In this document: one piece after another, positions 1-5,249 of the stretch
Numbering within the stretch: position 1 is the first letter of the stretch
Layout: every line of letters begins with the position of its first letter
Assembly (NCBI GenBank): GCA_018897135.1
Contig: JAHILJ010000081.1
Coordinates: forward strand, 1 to 12,580
Source: Nanobdellota archaeon
Lineage (GTDB): Archaea > Nanobdellota > Nanobdellia > Pacearchaeales > GW2011-AR1
Direction of reading: 5' to 3'
DNA length: 12,580 bases
Translations under genes and position numbers: made by a program
Notes under the pieces: generated by a model
Database searches by the model: none
Seen by the model: the letters and a program-made list of their open reading frames with translations, nothing else
Told to the model about the DNA's origin: nothing

Positions 1-480
1 CCACGTGCACTTTTAATAGGTGCCGTGTCTGATAGAAAAGTTACCCCAAGGATAATTGGCTGGTCTCCCCCGATAGTTCATATTGACGGGGAGGTTTGGT
101 ACTCCGCTGTCGGCTCTCCCTATCCTGCGCGTGCAGAAGCGTGCAAGGGTGTCGGAGTTCACGCATTAAAAGGGATCGTTAGCTGGGTTAAGAACGTCGC
201 GAGACAGTTTGTATGATATCTACTAGGTATGTTATTGTCTGAGTGGAACGAGTTTGTAGTACGAGAGGAACCAGACTCGGATGCCTCTGGTGAGCAGTTG
301 TCACATGGCAGGCTGCATAGCTACGCATTGAATGGATAAGAGCTGAATGCATCTAAGCTCGAAGCCATCCGCAAAACGAGACAATTAAGGCCGCGGAAGA
401 AGACCGCGTTGATAGAATTATTGTGTAAGATTCAAGGTTCGCCGAGAATTTCAGCATATAATTACTAAAAGCCTCAATTT
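1..480 (+). rRNA. 23S ribosomal RNA, 3' part (truncated by window edge)
   Basis: This is the end of domain V plus domain VI of large-subunit rRNA. Visible landmarks are GTTACCCC at 40-47 leading into GGATAA at 50-55, the GTTCAT...GAC block near 76-87, TGTCGGCTC at 108-116, GCTGGGTTAAGAACGTC at 182-198, GAGACAG at 201-207, and the sarcin-ricin loop AGTACGAGAGGAACC at 258-272. CTAAGCTCGAAG at 353-364 and CGTTGATAG at 407-415 follow, then the terminal ATTACTAA at 461-468. The mature 3' end is placed near 480 because the last strand pairs with the unseen 5' end; this is uncertain by about 10 nt. The fragment is far richer in GC than its surroundings. Several core positions that are normally invariant differ from the consensus (see findings), although a helix at 46-59 keeps compensated pairs (CCAA with TTGG). 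No 5S gene follows. Confidence 0.97.
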
Positions 481-663
481 TTGTATTTGTTCTAGGAACT
501 AAATTGGATATTCTGTTACTTATTTTTTTGGTTGAGTTTTTTAGAAAGATAAATCTTATTTAAGAGAGGTTTTTTAAGTTAAACCTTAATTAGAAATTTT
601 ATGGATTAATTATTTTTTATAGCGAGGAAATTTGTGTTTAACAATTTCCGAGCGAAAATTAAT

Positions 664-680
664 TGAACAAAGTGAGCAAA
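664..680 (+). repeat. Degenerate palindrome, family copy 1
   Basis: The element reads TGAAC-AAA-GTGAGC-AAA. It resembles three other intergenic elements in this window with the pattern TGARC, a short core, GYGARC and a run of A/T. Function unknown. Confidence 0.35.
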
Positions 681-760
681 CTTATTTTATTGTCAGTAAA
701 AATTTCAAATTGCAGACAATCAGCAGGAAAGATTAGAATTAGTTGTAATTTTTTAAAAGT

Positions 761-803
761 AACAAACCGAAAGGTTTATAAAATTTAAATTTATTGGTTT
801 GTT
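761..803 (+). promoter_or_regulatory. TATA box inside an inverted repeat, operator-like
   Basis: TTTATAAA at 775-782 is centred about 25 bp before the ATG at 804, which fits an archaeal TATA box driving a leaderless mRNA. It is bracketed by a perfect 8-bp inverted repeat, AACAAACC (761-768) and GGTTTGTT (796-803). The right arm sits at the expected transcription start and abuts the start codon. The left arm also overlaps a small AAACC-GAAA-GGTTT hairpin (764-777). A protein bound to the repeat would block TBP/TFB or polymerase; that function is inferred. Confidence 0.6.
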
Positions 804-1070
804 ATGATAAAACCTACAAAAATGGAAATGTATACCCTCAAAGATATGCAAGAATATGCAAAATTAATAGGAGATATAAAATATTGGAAAGGAGCATTGG
901 ATTATGTATCCTTTAATAAGATTGAAGAACATTTGATATTCAATGCAGAAAATACTCTTATGGCAATTAAAAGTTGTAAAGAAAATGTCCCTGATGAATT
1001 AATTGAACAATCTGATTTAAAAATTAATAAATTAGAAATTGAATGTTCCAACATTTTAAGAAAAAAGTAA
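804..1070 (+). CDS. Small hypothetical protein, 88 aa
   Basis: I do not recognise this protein. It is soluble-looking, with no membrane segment or signal peptide, and mostly amphipathic helix by composition. The N-terminus is Lys/Met rich, a Tyr/Trp-containing stretch follows at residues 14-37, and two likely helices (about 38-60 and 64-88) end in a basic tail. The ATG at 804 is supported by a TATA box centred 25 bp upstream, so the message is probably leaderless. It stands alone: the next gene has its own promoter and ribosome binding site. An operator-like inverted repeat surrounds its promoter, so it may be individually regulated. Base composition matches its neighbours. Confidence 0.7.
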   Translation: MIKPTKMEMYTLKDMQEYAKLIGDIKYWKGALDYVSFNKIEEHLIFNAENTLMAIKSCKENVPDELIEQSDLKINKLEIECSNILRKK

Positions 1071-1173
1071 TTCTAAAATCCTCAGAGATTACACACCAAA
1101 ATTAAAGTGAAATAATTAGCCTCGTTGAAAAAAAATAAATAATTCTCCACCCCAAAATCCACAAACACAAAAG

Positions 1174-1250
1174 TTTAAAAGGAGTTTTACTTAGTTAGAT
1201 TAGACTGTTAGATTTCGAATGAATTCTGGTAGTAGAAAAGTGTAAGGAGG
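1174..1250 (+). promoter_or_regulatory. Promoter, leader and strong Shine-Dalgarno of the RRM gene
   Basis: TTTAAAA at 1174-1180 is a plausible TATA box and would give a start near 1202. That leaves a leader of roughly 55 nt ending in AAGGAGG (1244-1250), six bases before the ATG. This is the clearest Shine-Dalgarno in the window, while most other first genes appear leaderless, so this gene is probably translated by a different initiation route and at a high level. Confidence 0.6.
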
Positions 1251-1256
1251 AAAAAA

Positions 1257-1556
1257 ATGAAAACATATGTAGGAAATTTGCCTTTTACTGTTGACGATGC
1301 TGGCTTGAAAAAGATTTTCGAATCGTACGGAGAAATTGAAGAAGCTACAGTTATCAAAGATAAGTTTTCTGGTAGATCTAAGGGATTTGGATTTGTAACC
1401 TTTAAAGATGATGCAGCTGCAAAAAAAGCAATTGCTGAAATGAACGAAAAAGAAGTTGAAGGTAGAAATTTAGTTGTGAACGAAGCAAAACCTTTTGACC
1501 CAGATAGACCAAGAACACCTAAAAGAAATTTTAATTCTTCACCAAGAAGATATTAA
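1257..1556 (+). CDS. Single-RRM RNA-binding protein, 99 aa
   Basis: This is a complete RNA recognition motif with a short basic tail. RNP2 is TYVGNL at residues 3-8 and RNP1 is KGFGFVTF at 42-49, with the aromatic positions used for RNA stacking (Tyr4, Phe44, Phe46) intact. The beta-alpha-beta-beta-alpha-beta layout fills residues 1-77. The tail (about 78-99) is rich in Pro, Arg and Ser, like the short disordered tails of bacterial and archaeal glycine-rich-type RRM proteins. It probably binds single-stranded RNA in the cytoplasm, possibly as an RNA chaperone; the target is unknown. It has its own promoter, a long leader and a strong ribosome binding site, and T-rich DNA follows the stop. RRM proteins are sporadic in archaea, so transfer is possible. 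Confidence 0.93.
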   Translation: MKTYVGNLPFTVDDAGLKKIFESYGEIEEATVIKDKFSGRSKGFGFVTFKDDAAAKKAIAEMNEKEVEGRNLVVNEAKPFDPDRPRTPKRNFNSSPRRY

Positions 1557-1562
1557 ATTGTC

Positions 1563-1600
1563 TTAAATTTATTTTATTTTTTATTTAACTTTTTTCAAAA
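1563..1600 (+). terminator. T-rich archaeal-type terminator after the RRM gene
   Basis: Successive T-runs (TTTATTTTATTTTTTATTT, then CTTTTTTC) follow the stop codon without a strong hairpin. This matches the oligo-T termination signals of archaeal RNA polymerase. Confidence 0.5.
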
Positions 1601-1661
1601 GCAATTTATTTTGCTTTACTAATTCTTTTTGATTTATATGTCTCTTTAAGCACATATAAAC

Positions 1662-1668
1662 TTTTAAA
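1662..1668 (+). promoter_or_regulatory. TATA box of the CofE-like gene
   Basis: TTTTAAA is centred about 27 bp before the ATG at 1692, so the transcript should begin at or next to the start codon (leaderless). Confidence 0.5.
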
Positions 1669-1691
1669 CTTCCCCTATTATAATTTCTTGG

Positions 1692-2795
1692 ATGATAACT
1701 TTACCAGATTATATTGGGTTAAATGCCTTTGGAATTAAAATGCCTGTGATTTTTCCAGGTGATAATATAATTGAAATGGTTTATGGTTCTTTAAAAAAAT
1801 GTGTTAAAGACAATTTATTAGCAGATAATTCAATAGTTTGCATCACAGAATCTGTTGTGGCAAAAGCACAAAATAATTATGTAACCTTAAATGATATTTC
1901 TAAAGAAGTTGCAACAAAATTAAGTTTAGAAGACAATTCTACTGTTGGTGTTTTTTTCCCGATTGCAAGTAGGAATAGATTTTCTTCTATTTTAACGGGA
2001 ATTTCTAGAGCAGTTCCAAAAGGAAAAGTGTGCGTGCAATTCCCAAAAGGAAAAGACGAGGTCGGGAATGAATTAATCGACCATCCTTCAACAGGTATGA
2101 ATTATATTAAATTTTATAAGGAAATCATTAAACAGGAAAGTGCAACTCCTTTTATTATAAGAAGCGACTTTCACAAAGACATGTTTTCTCAAAATCCTGA
2201 CGGAATTATAGTTTCTTCTATTCATAGTAGAAATGAGGATTTGCGAATAATAAAAAAAGATTTCAAAAATTGTTTAACTTTGCAAGAATTGTGTAATGAA
2301 CAACAAGATTCAAGAGGATGGTCTGAATGGGGATTATTAGGAAGCAATTTATCTTCAAATGAAAAATTAAAATTAGCACCAAGAAATTGCTATGAAATTG
2401 TAAGAGAAATTCAACAAGAAGTTAAAAAGGGTTTAGGAAAAAATATAGAAGTTATGGTTTATGGTGATGGCGCATATAAAGATCCGAGCACAGGAATATA
2501 TGAATTAGCAGACCCTGTTGTTGCATTTGGTTACACTTCTAAATTAGAAACCCCAAGACGCGGAGTTAAATATAAATTTATAGCTGATAAAGGAATTAAT
2601 CAAGGACAAACTAAAAATCAGATAGCAGATATAATTAAAAAAGAAGGTGCAAAACAACACGAAATAAATAGCATGTCTTCAGAAGGAACAACCCCAAGAG
2701 CATTAAAAGACCTTGCAGGAACTCTTGCAGATTTGGTTTCTGGTTCTGCAGATGCAGGAACTCCTTTAGTTATAATAAATGGTTTATTAAATTAA
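1692..2795 (+). CDS. CofE-like (F420-0:glutamyl ligase family) protein, 367 aa
   Basis: The N-terminal part resembles the F420_ligase family: an IFPGDNI motif at residues 20-26 and a block DNSIVCITESVVAKAQ at 45-60, matching the family's conserved 'D.SIV.ITES.VAKA' pattern. Later conserved-looking segments are YGDGAYKDP at 257-265 and a Gly/Ser-rich region near 346-356. Classical CofE adds glutamates to coenzyme F420-0 using GTP and is about 250 residues. This protein is over 100 residues longer and I cannot find the usual C-terminal motifs, so it belongs to an extended subfamily whose substrate may not be F420. No other F420 gene is in the window. It is predicted soluble. A TATA box about 27 bp upstream supports the start. 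The stop overlaps the stop of a minus-strand small gene within TTAA. Confidence 0.75.
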   Translation: MITLPDYIGLNAFGIKMPVIFPGDNIIEMVYGSLKKCVKDNLLADNSIVCITESVVAKAQNNYVTLNDISKEVATKLSLEDNSTVGVFFPIASRNRFSSILTGISRAVPKGKVCVQFPKGKDEVGNELIDHPSTGMNYIKFYKEIIKQESATPFIIRSDFHKDMFSQNPDGIIVSSIHSRNEDLRIIKKDFKNCLTLQELCNEQQDSRGWSEWGLLGSNLSSNEKLKLAPRNCYEIVREIQQEVKKGLGKNIEVMVYGDGAYKDPSTGIYELADPVVAFGYTSKLETPRRGVKYKFIADKGINQGQTKNQIADIIKKEGAKQHEINSMSSEGTTPRALKDLAGTLADLVSGSADAGTPLVIINGLLN

Positions 2796-2938
2796 TTCTT
2801 TTTATTTTTCATTAATTCTTTTTGATTTAAATACATCAGAATAACTGCAGGAATTATAAAAAGCCAGTCTACTAAAAAAGTTAGGACTAAAAAACCTAAA
2901 GCAATTATTGAAAATATTATGACTTTAAGAGATTTCAT
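2792..2938 (-). CDS. Small two-helix membrane protein, 48 aa
   Basis: This short reading frame starts with ATG at 2938 and ends with TAA at 2792-2794. It encodes MKSLKVIIFSIIALG near its start, continues as a hydrophobic segment to about residue 22, has a DW break, and then a second hydrophobic segment (about 25-37). It ends in a Lys/Asn-rich tail, so it is probably a helical hairpin in the membrane with basic ends. It lies 34 bp after tspO on the same strand and has its own TATA-like box whose centre is about 26 bp before the ATG, within an 18-bp block identical to the one before tspO. Coding is supported by the membrane-helix pattern, promoter spacing and the exact stop-to-stop join with the convergent gene. 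No family recognised. Confidence 0.68.
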   Translation of the reverse strand: MKSLKVIIFSIIALGFLVLTFLVDWLFIIPAVILMYLNQKELMKNKKN

Positions 2939-2959
2939 TTTTTATTAAATAATTTTTAG

Positions 2960-2977
2960 TTTTTAATATTTCCTAAA
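2960..2977 (-). promoter_or_regulatory. Shared promoter block, copy A (48-aa membrane protein)
   Basis: On the minus strand this reads TTTAGGAAATATTAAAAA. GGAAAT fits a BRE and ATTAAAAA a TATA box, and the block ends 22 bp before the ATG, giving a leaderless transcript. The stop codon of tspO (TAG, 2973-2975) lies inside it. An identical 18-bp copy at the same distance precedes tspO. Confidence 0.6.
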
Positions 2978-3446
2978 AAGCACTTAAGAAATTTAAAATT
3001 CCTGCAAAAGCAACCCAGATTAAATAAGGCCACAAAAGATATGAAGATTTTTTAGAGATTTTTTTTGTGATTAAAATCATTCCAACAATTGATGCTTCTA
3101 ATAAGATTAATTCAAAAAAAGAAAGCAAAGGATTTTTCAGGCCAAAGTAAAGAACACTCCAAAGAATATTTAAAAAAAAGTTTATTCCAAAAACCCAAGC
3201 AAGTTTTGATTTGTCTTTATTTTTTGAATTTATCCAAGCTAAATAAAGTGAACATGCTATTAAGAAAAAAAGAATATTCCAGACAATTGGAAAAACCCAA
3301 TTTGGAGGAGTGATTGAAGGACGAACAGAATTGTACCAATCTGTACTTGTGTTCAGTGAAGTAAAAATGCTTCCGATTAATGCAACTAAATAAACGATTA
3401 TTAAACATAAAATTAAAACCTTCCAATTTGTTTTGCTCTTTTTCAT
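2973..3446 (-). CDS. tspO: TspO/MBR family membrane protein, 157 aa
   Basis: TspO (translocator protein, peripheral benzodiazepine receptor homologue) is a five-helix membrane protein that binds porphyrins and related ligands. Its cellular role differs between organisms. Here the family signature is clear: WYNSVRPSITPPNWVFPIVW at residues 37-56 (the PP-W-F-P-VW loop into helix 2), NFFLNILWSVLYFGLK at 89-104, and LLWPYLIWVAFAGILNF at 137-153. Length (157) matches the usual 155-170. The ATG at 3446 is placed about 26 bp downstream of a TATA-like box. It sits between the winged-helix regulator and a 48-aa membrane protein, all on the minus strand. I see no tetrapyrrole genes here, so the ligand is open. 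TspO is not commonly reported in small-genome archaea. Confidence 0.93.
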   Translation of the reverse strand: MKKSKTNWKVLILCLIIVYLVALIGSIFTSLNTSTDWYNSVRPSITPPNWVFPIVWNILFFLIACSLYLAWINSKNKDKSKLAWVFGINFFLNILWSVLYFGLKNPLLSFFELILLEASIVGMILITKKISKKSSYLLWPYLIWVAFAGILNFLSAF

Positions 3447-3467
3447 AAAACAATTAACAAAGAATTC

Positions 3468-3485
3468 TTTTTAATATTTCCTAAA
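3468..3485 (-). promoter_or_regulatory. Shared promoter block, copy B (tspO)
   Basis: This is identical over 18 bp to copy A (2960-2977) and lies at exactly the same distance, 22 bp, from its ATG. The upstream gene's stop codon (TAG, 3481-3483) is likewise embedded in it. It is interpreted as a BRE plus TATA element for a leaderless tspO transcript. Confidence 0.6.
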
Positions 3486-3753
3486 GCCCAAAGTTTTCAA
3501 TCAGGTTTTCAATTGCTTTGTATTCTTGCAAAAATTCAAAACCTTTTGGGGTAAGTGAAAATGTTTTTTTGTCTTTTTTATCAATATCGATTTTCATAAA
3601 ACCTTTGCTGATTAATTCATTTACATATTCTTTAAACATTTGTGGTGAAAGGTTTGACGAATACAAAAGTCGCGTTGGCTTTATGTTTCTTGTTTTTCTA
3701 ATTGAATCAAGAATGTCCCGAATAACTTGCAATCTTTCTCGCTTTTTTGTCAT
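3481..3753 (-). CDS. Archaeal winged-helix regulator (HTH_45/COG3432-like), 90 aa
   Basis: This is a compact winged helix-turn-helix protein. Residues 5-20 form helix 1 (RLQVIRDILDSI), 25-33 and 37-51 the helix-turn-helix (PTRLLYSSNLS then the recognition helix PQMFKEYVNELISKG), and 52-70 the wing (MKIDIDKKDKKTFSLTPKG). A C-terminal helix (71-88) of the kind used for dimerisation follows. The pattern 'LLYSSNLS...YVNELISKGF...LTPKGFEFL.EY' is typical of the small archaeal regulators grouped as HTH_45/COG3432. Its ATG overlaps the stop of the upstream membrane protein (TAATG), so the two are translationally coupled and probably act together, for example as a membrane sensor and its transcription factor. 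That pairing is inferred. Target promoters are unknown; the twin promoter blocks downstream are candidates. Confidence 0.85.
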   Translation of the reverse strand: MTKKRERLQVIRDILDSIRKTRNIKPTRLLYSSNLSPQMFKEYVNELISKGFMKIDIDKKDKKTFSLTPKGFEFLQEYKAIENLIENFGL

Positions 3754-4442
3754 TATTTTAACCCCGTTACTTTAATTACACCATATAAAAATAAAAAGAA
3801 AATGATTAGATTAAGAAAATAAATATTTATTATCATGTTCTGATTACCCTTAAAAAAGAAAACAACAAGGGTATTTGAAAGCCATGCAAGAAAATTTAAA
3901 AGCATTGCTACAAAATAAAACTTTCTAAATTTAAATTGTTTTTTTCCTTCTGAATAATTCATATAACTTATTATTGTTGCAACTGCAAATAAAACAACTT
4001 GAGATAATAACATAAAACTTAGTCCGCCCCAAAAACAATCTAAAATAACTAAAATTAAAGCCATAATATAAAATAAAGAAATTTTTGGATTAATCAATGA
4101 ACTTGAATATTTTGTGCTTTCACCTTCGATGTTTTTCCAAATCAAACTATAAAGAAGGAAAAAACCTGCCATAATTAAAAAATATTCGAACAAACCAGTG
4201 ATAATTGCCCTGTAAGCTGGATTTATTAAATTAAAAAACAAAAATGCTCCGAGGATATAACGAACTAAAAATCCAATTCCATAAAAAAGAAAAGCGTTTC
4301 TAAAATACCTAATTCCTTGATGAGAACTTAATTTGAAAAGTCTGTGCGTTCTTAAAACAATTGCTGTGCAGATAATTCCGATTATTAATCCGAAGAATAT
4401 TTTCAAAATTTCTTTGTTTGCTGCAAGCCATTCATATACCAT
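3753..4442 (-). CDS. Seven-helix membrane protein paired with a winged-helix regulator, 229 aa
   Basis: Almost entirely membrane-embedded. Hydrophobic segments lie at about residues 14-30, 48-70, 83-102, 121-138, 141-160, 175-197 and 204-224, giving seven helices. A conserved-looking basic cytoplasmic loop between helices 1 and 2 contains RTHRLFKLSSHQGIRYFRNA (31-50), and a polar loop separates helices 3 and 4. I recognise the general type, recurrent in DPANN archaea beside small HTH proteins, but no characterised function. I chose the ATG at 4442 over an upstream TTG at 4451 because a TTTAAATA box at 4463-4470 is placed for a leaderless start there. It is first in a two-gene unit joined by TAATG to the regulator; tspO follows with its own promoter. 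A 7TM sensor role is inferred. Confidence 0.8.
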   Translation of the reverse strand: MVYEWLAANKEILKIFFGLIIGIICTAIVLRTHRLFKLSSHQGIRYFRNAFLFYGIGFLVRYILGAFLFFNLINPAYRAIITGLFEYFLIMAGFFLLYSLIWKNIEGESTKYSSSLINPKISLFYIMALILVILDCFWGGLSFMLLSQVVLFAVATIISYMNYSEGKKQFKFRKFYFVAMLLNFLAWLSNTLVVFFFKGNQNMIINIYFLNLIIFFLFLYGVIKVTGLK

Positions 4443-4462
4443 AAAAATCAAAAGTTTATGGT

Positions 4463-4470
4463 TATTTAAA
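4463..4470 (-). promoter_or_regulatory. TATA box of the 7TM-wHTH unit
   Basis: TTTAAATA on the minus strand is centred about 25 bp before the ATG at 4442. A second TATA-like sequence, TATATAAAT at 4472-4480, would place the start near 4450 instead, giving an 8-nt leader. Confidence 0.5.
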
Positions 4471-4573
4471 GATTTATATAGAGGAATGTTATATAGTTTT
4501 TGTTCTCATGCTTTATAAAGAAATTTTTGCTCAGATAATTATAATATTAAAAATTTCATCTCAAATTTTTAAC

Positions 4574-4640
4574 CTCTTACACACACCAAGGAGCACAACA
4601 TGATGGCTGGTTTTCCAAATATCTGTGCTCCTTTATTTTC
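4574..4640 (+). ncRNA. Candidate small structured RNA with 10-bp hairpin
   Basis: AAGGAGCACA (4588-4597) and TGTGCTCCTT (4624-4633) form a perfect 10-bp stem, with an inner TGG-TTTT-CCA mini-stem and T-rich sequence after the right arm. A TATA-like ATATTAAAA at 4544-4552 would start transcription near 4574. The left arm contains GGAG, seven bases before ATGATG at 4600, so the hairpin could instead hide a ribosome binding site. It could also be a bidirectional terminator. Low confidence on which. Confidence 0.35.
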
Positions 4641-4743
4641 TAACTTTCTGCTATGCAAATTTAGTTCACTTTGTTCACAATTAATAAATTTTGCCAAACT
4701 TTGTCAAGCCAAAATTTTAAAGAAAATAATTAGGATAACTTAG
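4600..4743 (+). CDS. Possible 47-codon small ORF (doubtful)
   Basis: This opens MMAGFPNICAP and contains five cysteines over 47 residues, ending at TAG 4741-4743. GGAG at 4590-4593 is at a workable distance, but it is inside the hairpin stem. The frame crosses a repeat-family palindrome (4661-4679) and an inverted repeat (4686-4717), and its composition is unlike neighbouring genes, so it is probably not a gene. Listed because the hairpin and ribosome site coincide. Confidence 0.15.
   Translation: MMAGFPNICAPLFSNFLLCKFSSLCSQLINFAKLCQAKILKKIIRIT
4661..4679 (-). repeat. Degenerate palindrome, family copy 2
   Basis: On the minus strand this reads TGAAC-AAA-GTGAAC-TAA. With its upstream ATTAATTG it closely matches the element at 664-680, which is also preceded by ATTAATTG. 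Confidence 0.35.
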
Positions 4744-4806
4744 ATTTACATATTAATAATTTTAGCGACGGAAAAATCTGACAGCACGATTTTGTAGCCA
4801 AGACAT

Positions 4807-4828
4807 TGAGCAACTTGTTGCGAACTAA
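4807..4828 (+). repeat. Degenerate palindrome, family copy 3
   Basis: The element reads TGAGC, a core, then GCGAAC-TAA. Within it, GCAAC-TT-GTTGC (4810-4821) is a perfect hairpin. Confidence 0.35.
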
Positions 4829-4863
4829 TTTTTACATTCTCTAAATTTTCTTAAACCACTAAC

Positions 4864-4871
4864 TTTTTAAA
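4864..4871 (+). promoter_or_regulatory. TATA box of RNase P RNA
   Basis: TTTTTAAA is centred about 26 bp before 4894, the base where the P1 helix of the RNase P RNA begins. Confidence 0.6.
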
Positions 4872-4893
4872 CTGTATATTCTGTATATTTTTG

Positions 4894-5197
4894 TAAGTCA
4901 AGCAGTTGGCTTCGGGATTCGGTTCTTAAGTGAACAGAAAATAAATATGATTTTCGAATTCTGAGGAAGGTCTGCCCACTATAAAAGGTCATTCGTGAAA
5001 GCGAATTGTCGTGAGGCAAAGCTCTGCTACAGAAACGCCACAGTTGCTTTTGAGCTATGAAACTTGCGTGGAGCTACGAAAAAGCAGATTTGATGAAACG
5101 AGCATCTTGATCAGTGCAAGGTTAAACCGCTTAGTTAAATGCCAACACTTTCCGTTCGTTCGCGAGGAAAGACAGAAGGTGGCCTATGCTTGACTTA
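4894..5197 (+). ncRNA. rnpB: RNase P RNA (archaeal type)
   Basis: This is the catalytic RNA that removes 5' leaders from pre-tRNAs. The ends form a perfect 10-bp P1 helix: TAAGTCAAGC (4894-4903) with GCTTGACTTA (5188-5197). The first universal core strand, GAGGAAGGTCTGCCCAC, is at 4963-4979 and the matching 3' core strand, AGACAGAAGGTGGCC, at 5170-5184. The central ACAGAAAC motif is at 5029-5036. Length (304 nt) is normal for archaeal RNase P RNA. A TATA box 26 bp upstream and a T-run immediately downstream define an independent transcript. A 60-codon open frame inside (5011-5193) is a chance frame within the RNA. tRNA-Phe follows 52 bp later on the same strand. Presence of this RNA separates the organism from Nanoarchaeum, which lacks RNase P. 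Confidence 0.92.
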
Positions 5198-5211
5198 CTT
5201 TTTTATTTTTT
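5198..5211 (+). terminator. Oligo-T terminator of RNase P RNA
   Basis: CTTTTTTATTTTTT follows directly on the closing P1 strand, as expected for oligo-T termination. Confidence 0.6.
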
Positions 5212-5217
5212 CTAAAC

Positions 5218-5226
5218 ATTTAAAAA
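5218..5226 (+). promoter_or_regulatory. TATA box of tRNA-Phe
   Basis: ATTTAAAAA is centred about 28 bp before the mature 5' end of the tRNA at 5250, which implies a very short 5' leader. Confidence 0.5.
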
Positions 5227-5249
5227 ACTCAGGTTATTCTCTTTTCTAC

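Larger units (their letters stand above)
481..803. other. Non-coding stretch after 23S rRNA
   Basis: I see no convincing gene here. T-runs at 522-529 and 538-543 could end rRNA transcription. A hairpin with arms GGAAATT (626-632) and AATTTCC (643-649) and a degenerate palindrome at 664-680 resemble elements found in other gaps of this window. The last 43 bases are the promoter of the next gene. I found no 5S rRNA or SRP RNA hallmark motifs. Confidence 0.6.
4443..4893. other. Long non-coding gap with hairpin and palindromes
   Basis: No confident protein gene. It contains the promoter of the 7TM gene on the left, a strong 10-bp hairpin (4588-4633), palindrome-family members at 4661-4679 and 4807-4828, and an inverted repeat with arms AAATTTTG (4686-4693) and CAAAATTT (4710-4717). 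The RNase P RNA promoter is at the right end. A 47-codon frame at 4600-4743 is discussed under findings. Confidence 0.6.

Noticed and set aside
25..216. 63-codon open frame at the left end
   Set aside because: It lies entirely within conserved 23S rRNA sequence.
481..760. 5S rRNA downstream of 23S
   Set aside because: No conserved 5S motifs or terminal helix could be found; the 5S gene is probably elsewhere.
3089..3453. Open frames in other frames or on the other strand across tspO
   Set aside because: TspO motifs on the minus strand explain this region; the others are shadows.
3518..3775. 85-codon plus-strand frame over the winged-helix gene
   Set aside because: It is antisense to the winged-helix gene, which has family motifs and TAATG coupling.
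4443..4451. Upstream TTG start for the 7TM protein
   Set aside because: The ATG at 4442 fits the TATA spacing better and the extra three residues add nothing recognisable.
4333..4518. 61-codon plus-strand frame
   Set aside because: It overlaps the start and promoter of the 7TM gene and has no coding features.
5011..5193. 60-codon open frame
   Set aside because: It lies inside the RNase P RNA, covering its core motifs and part of P1.
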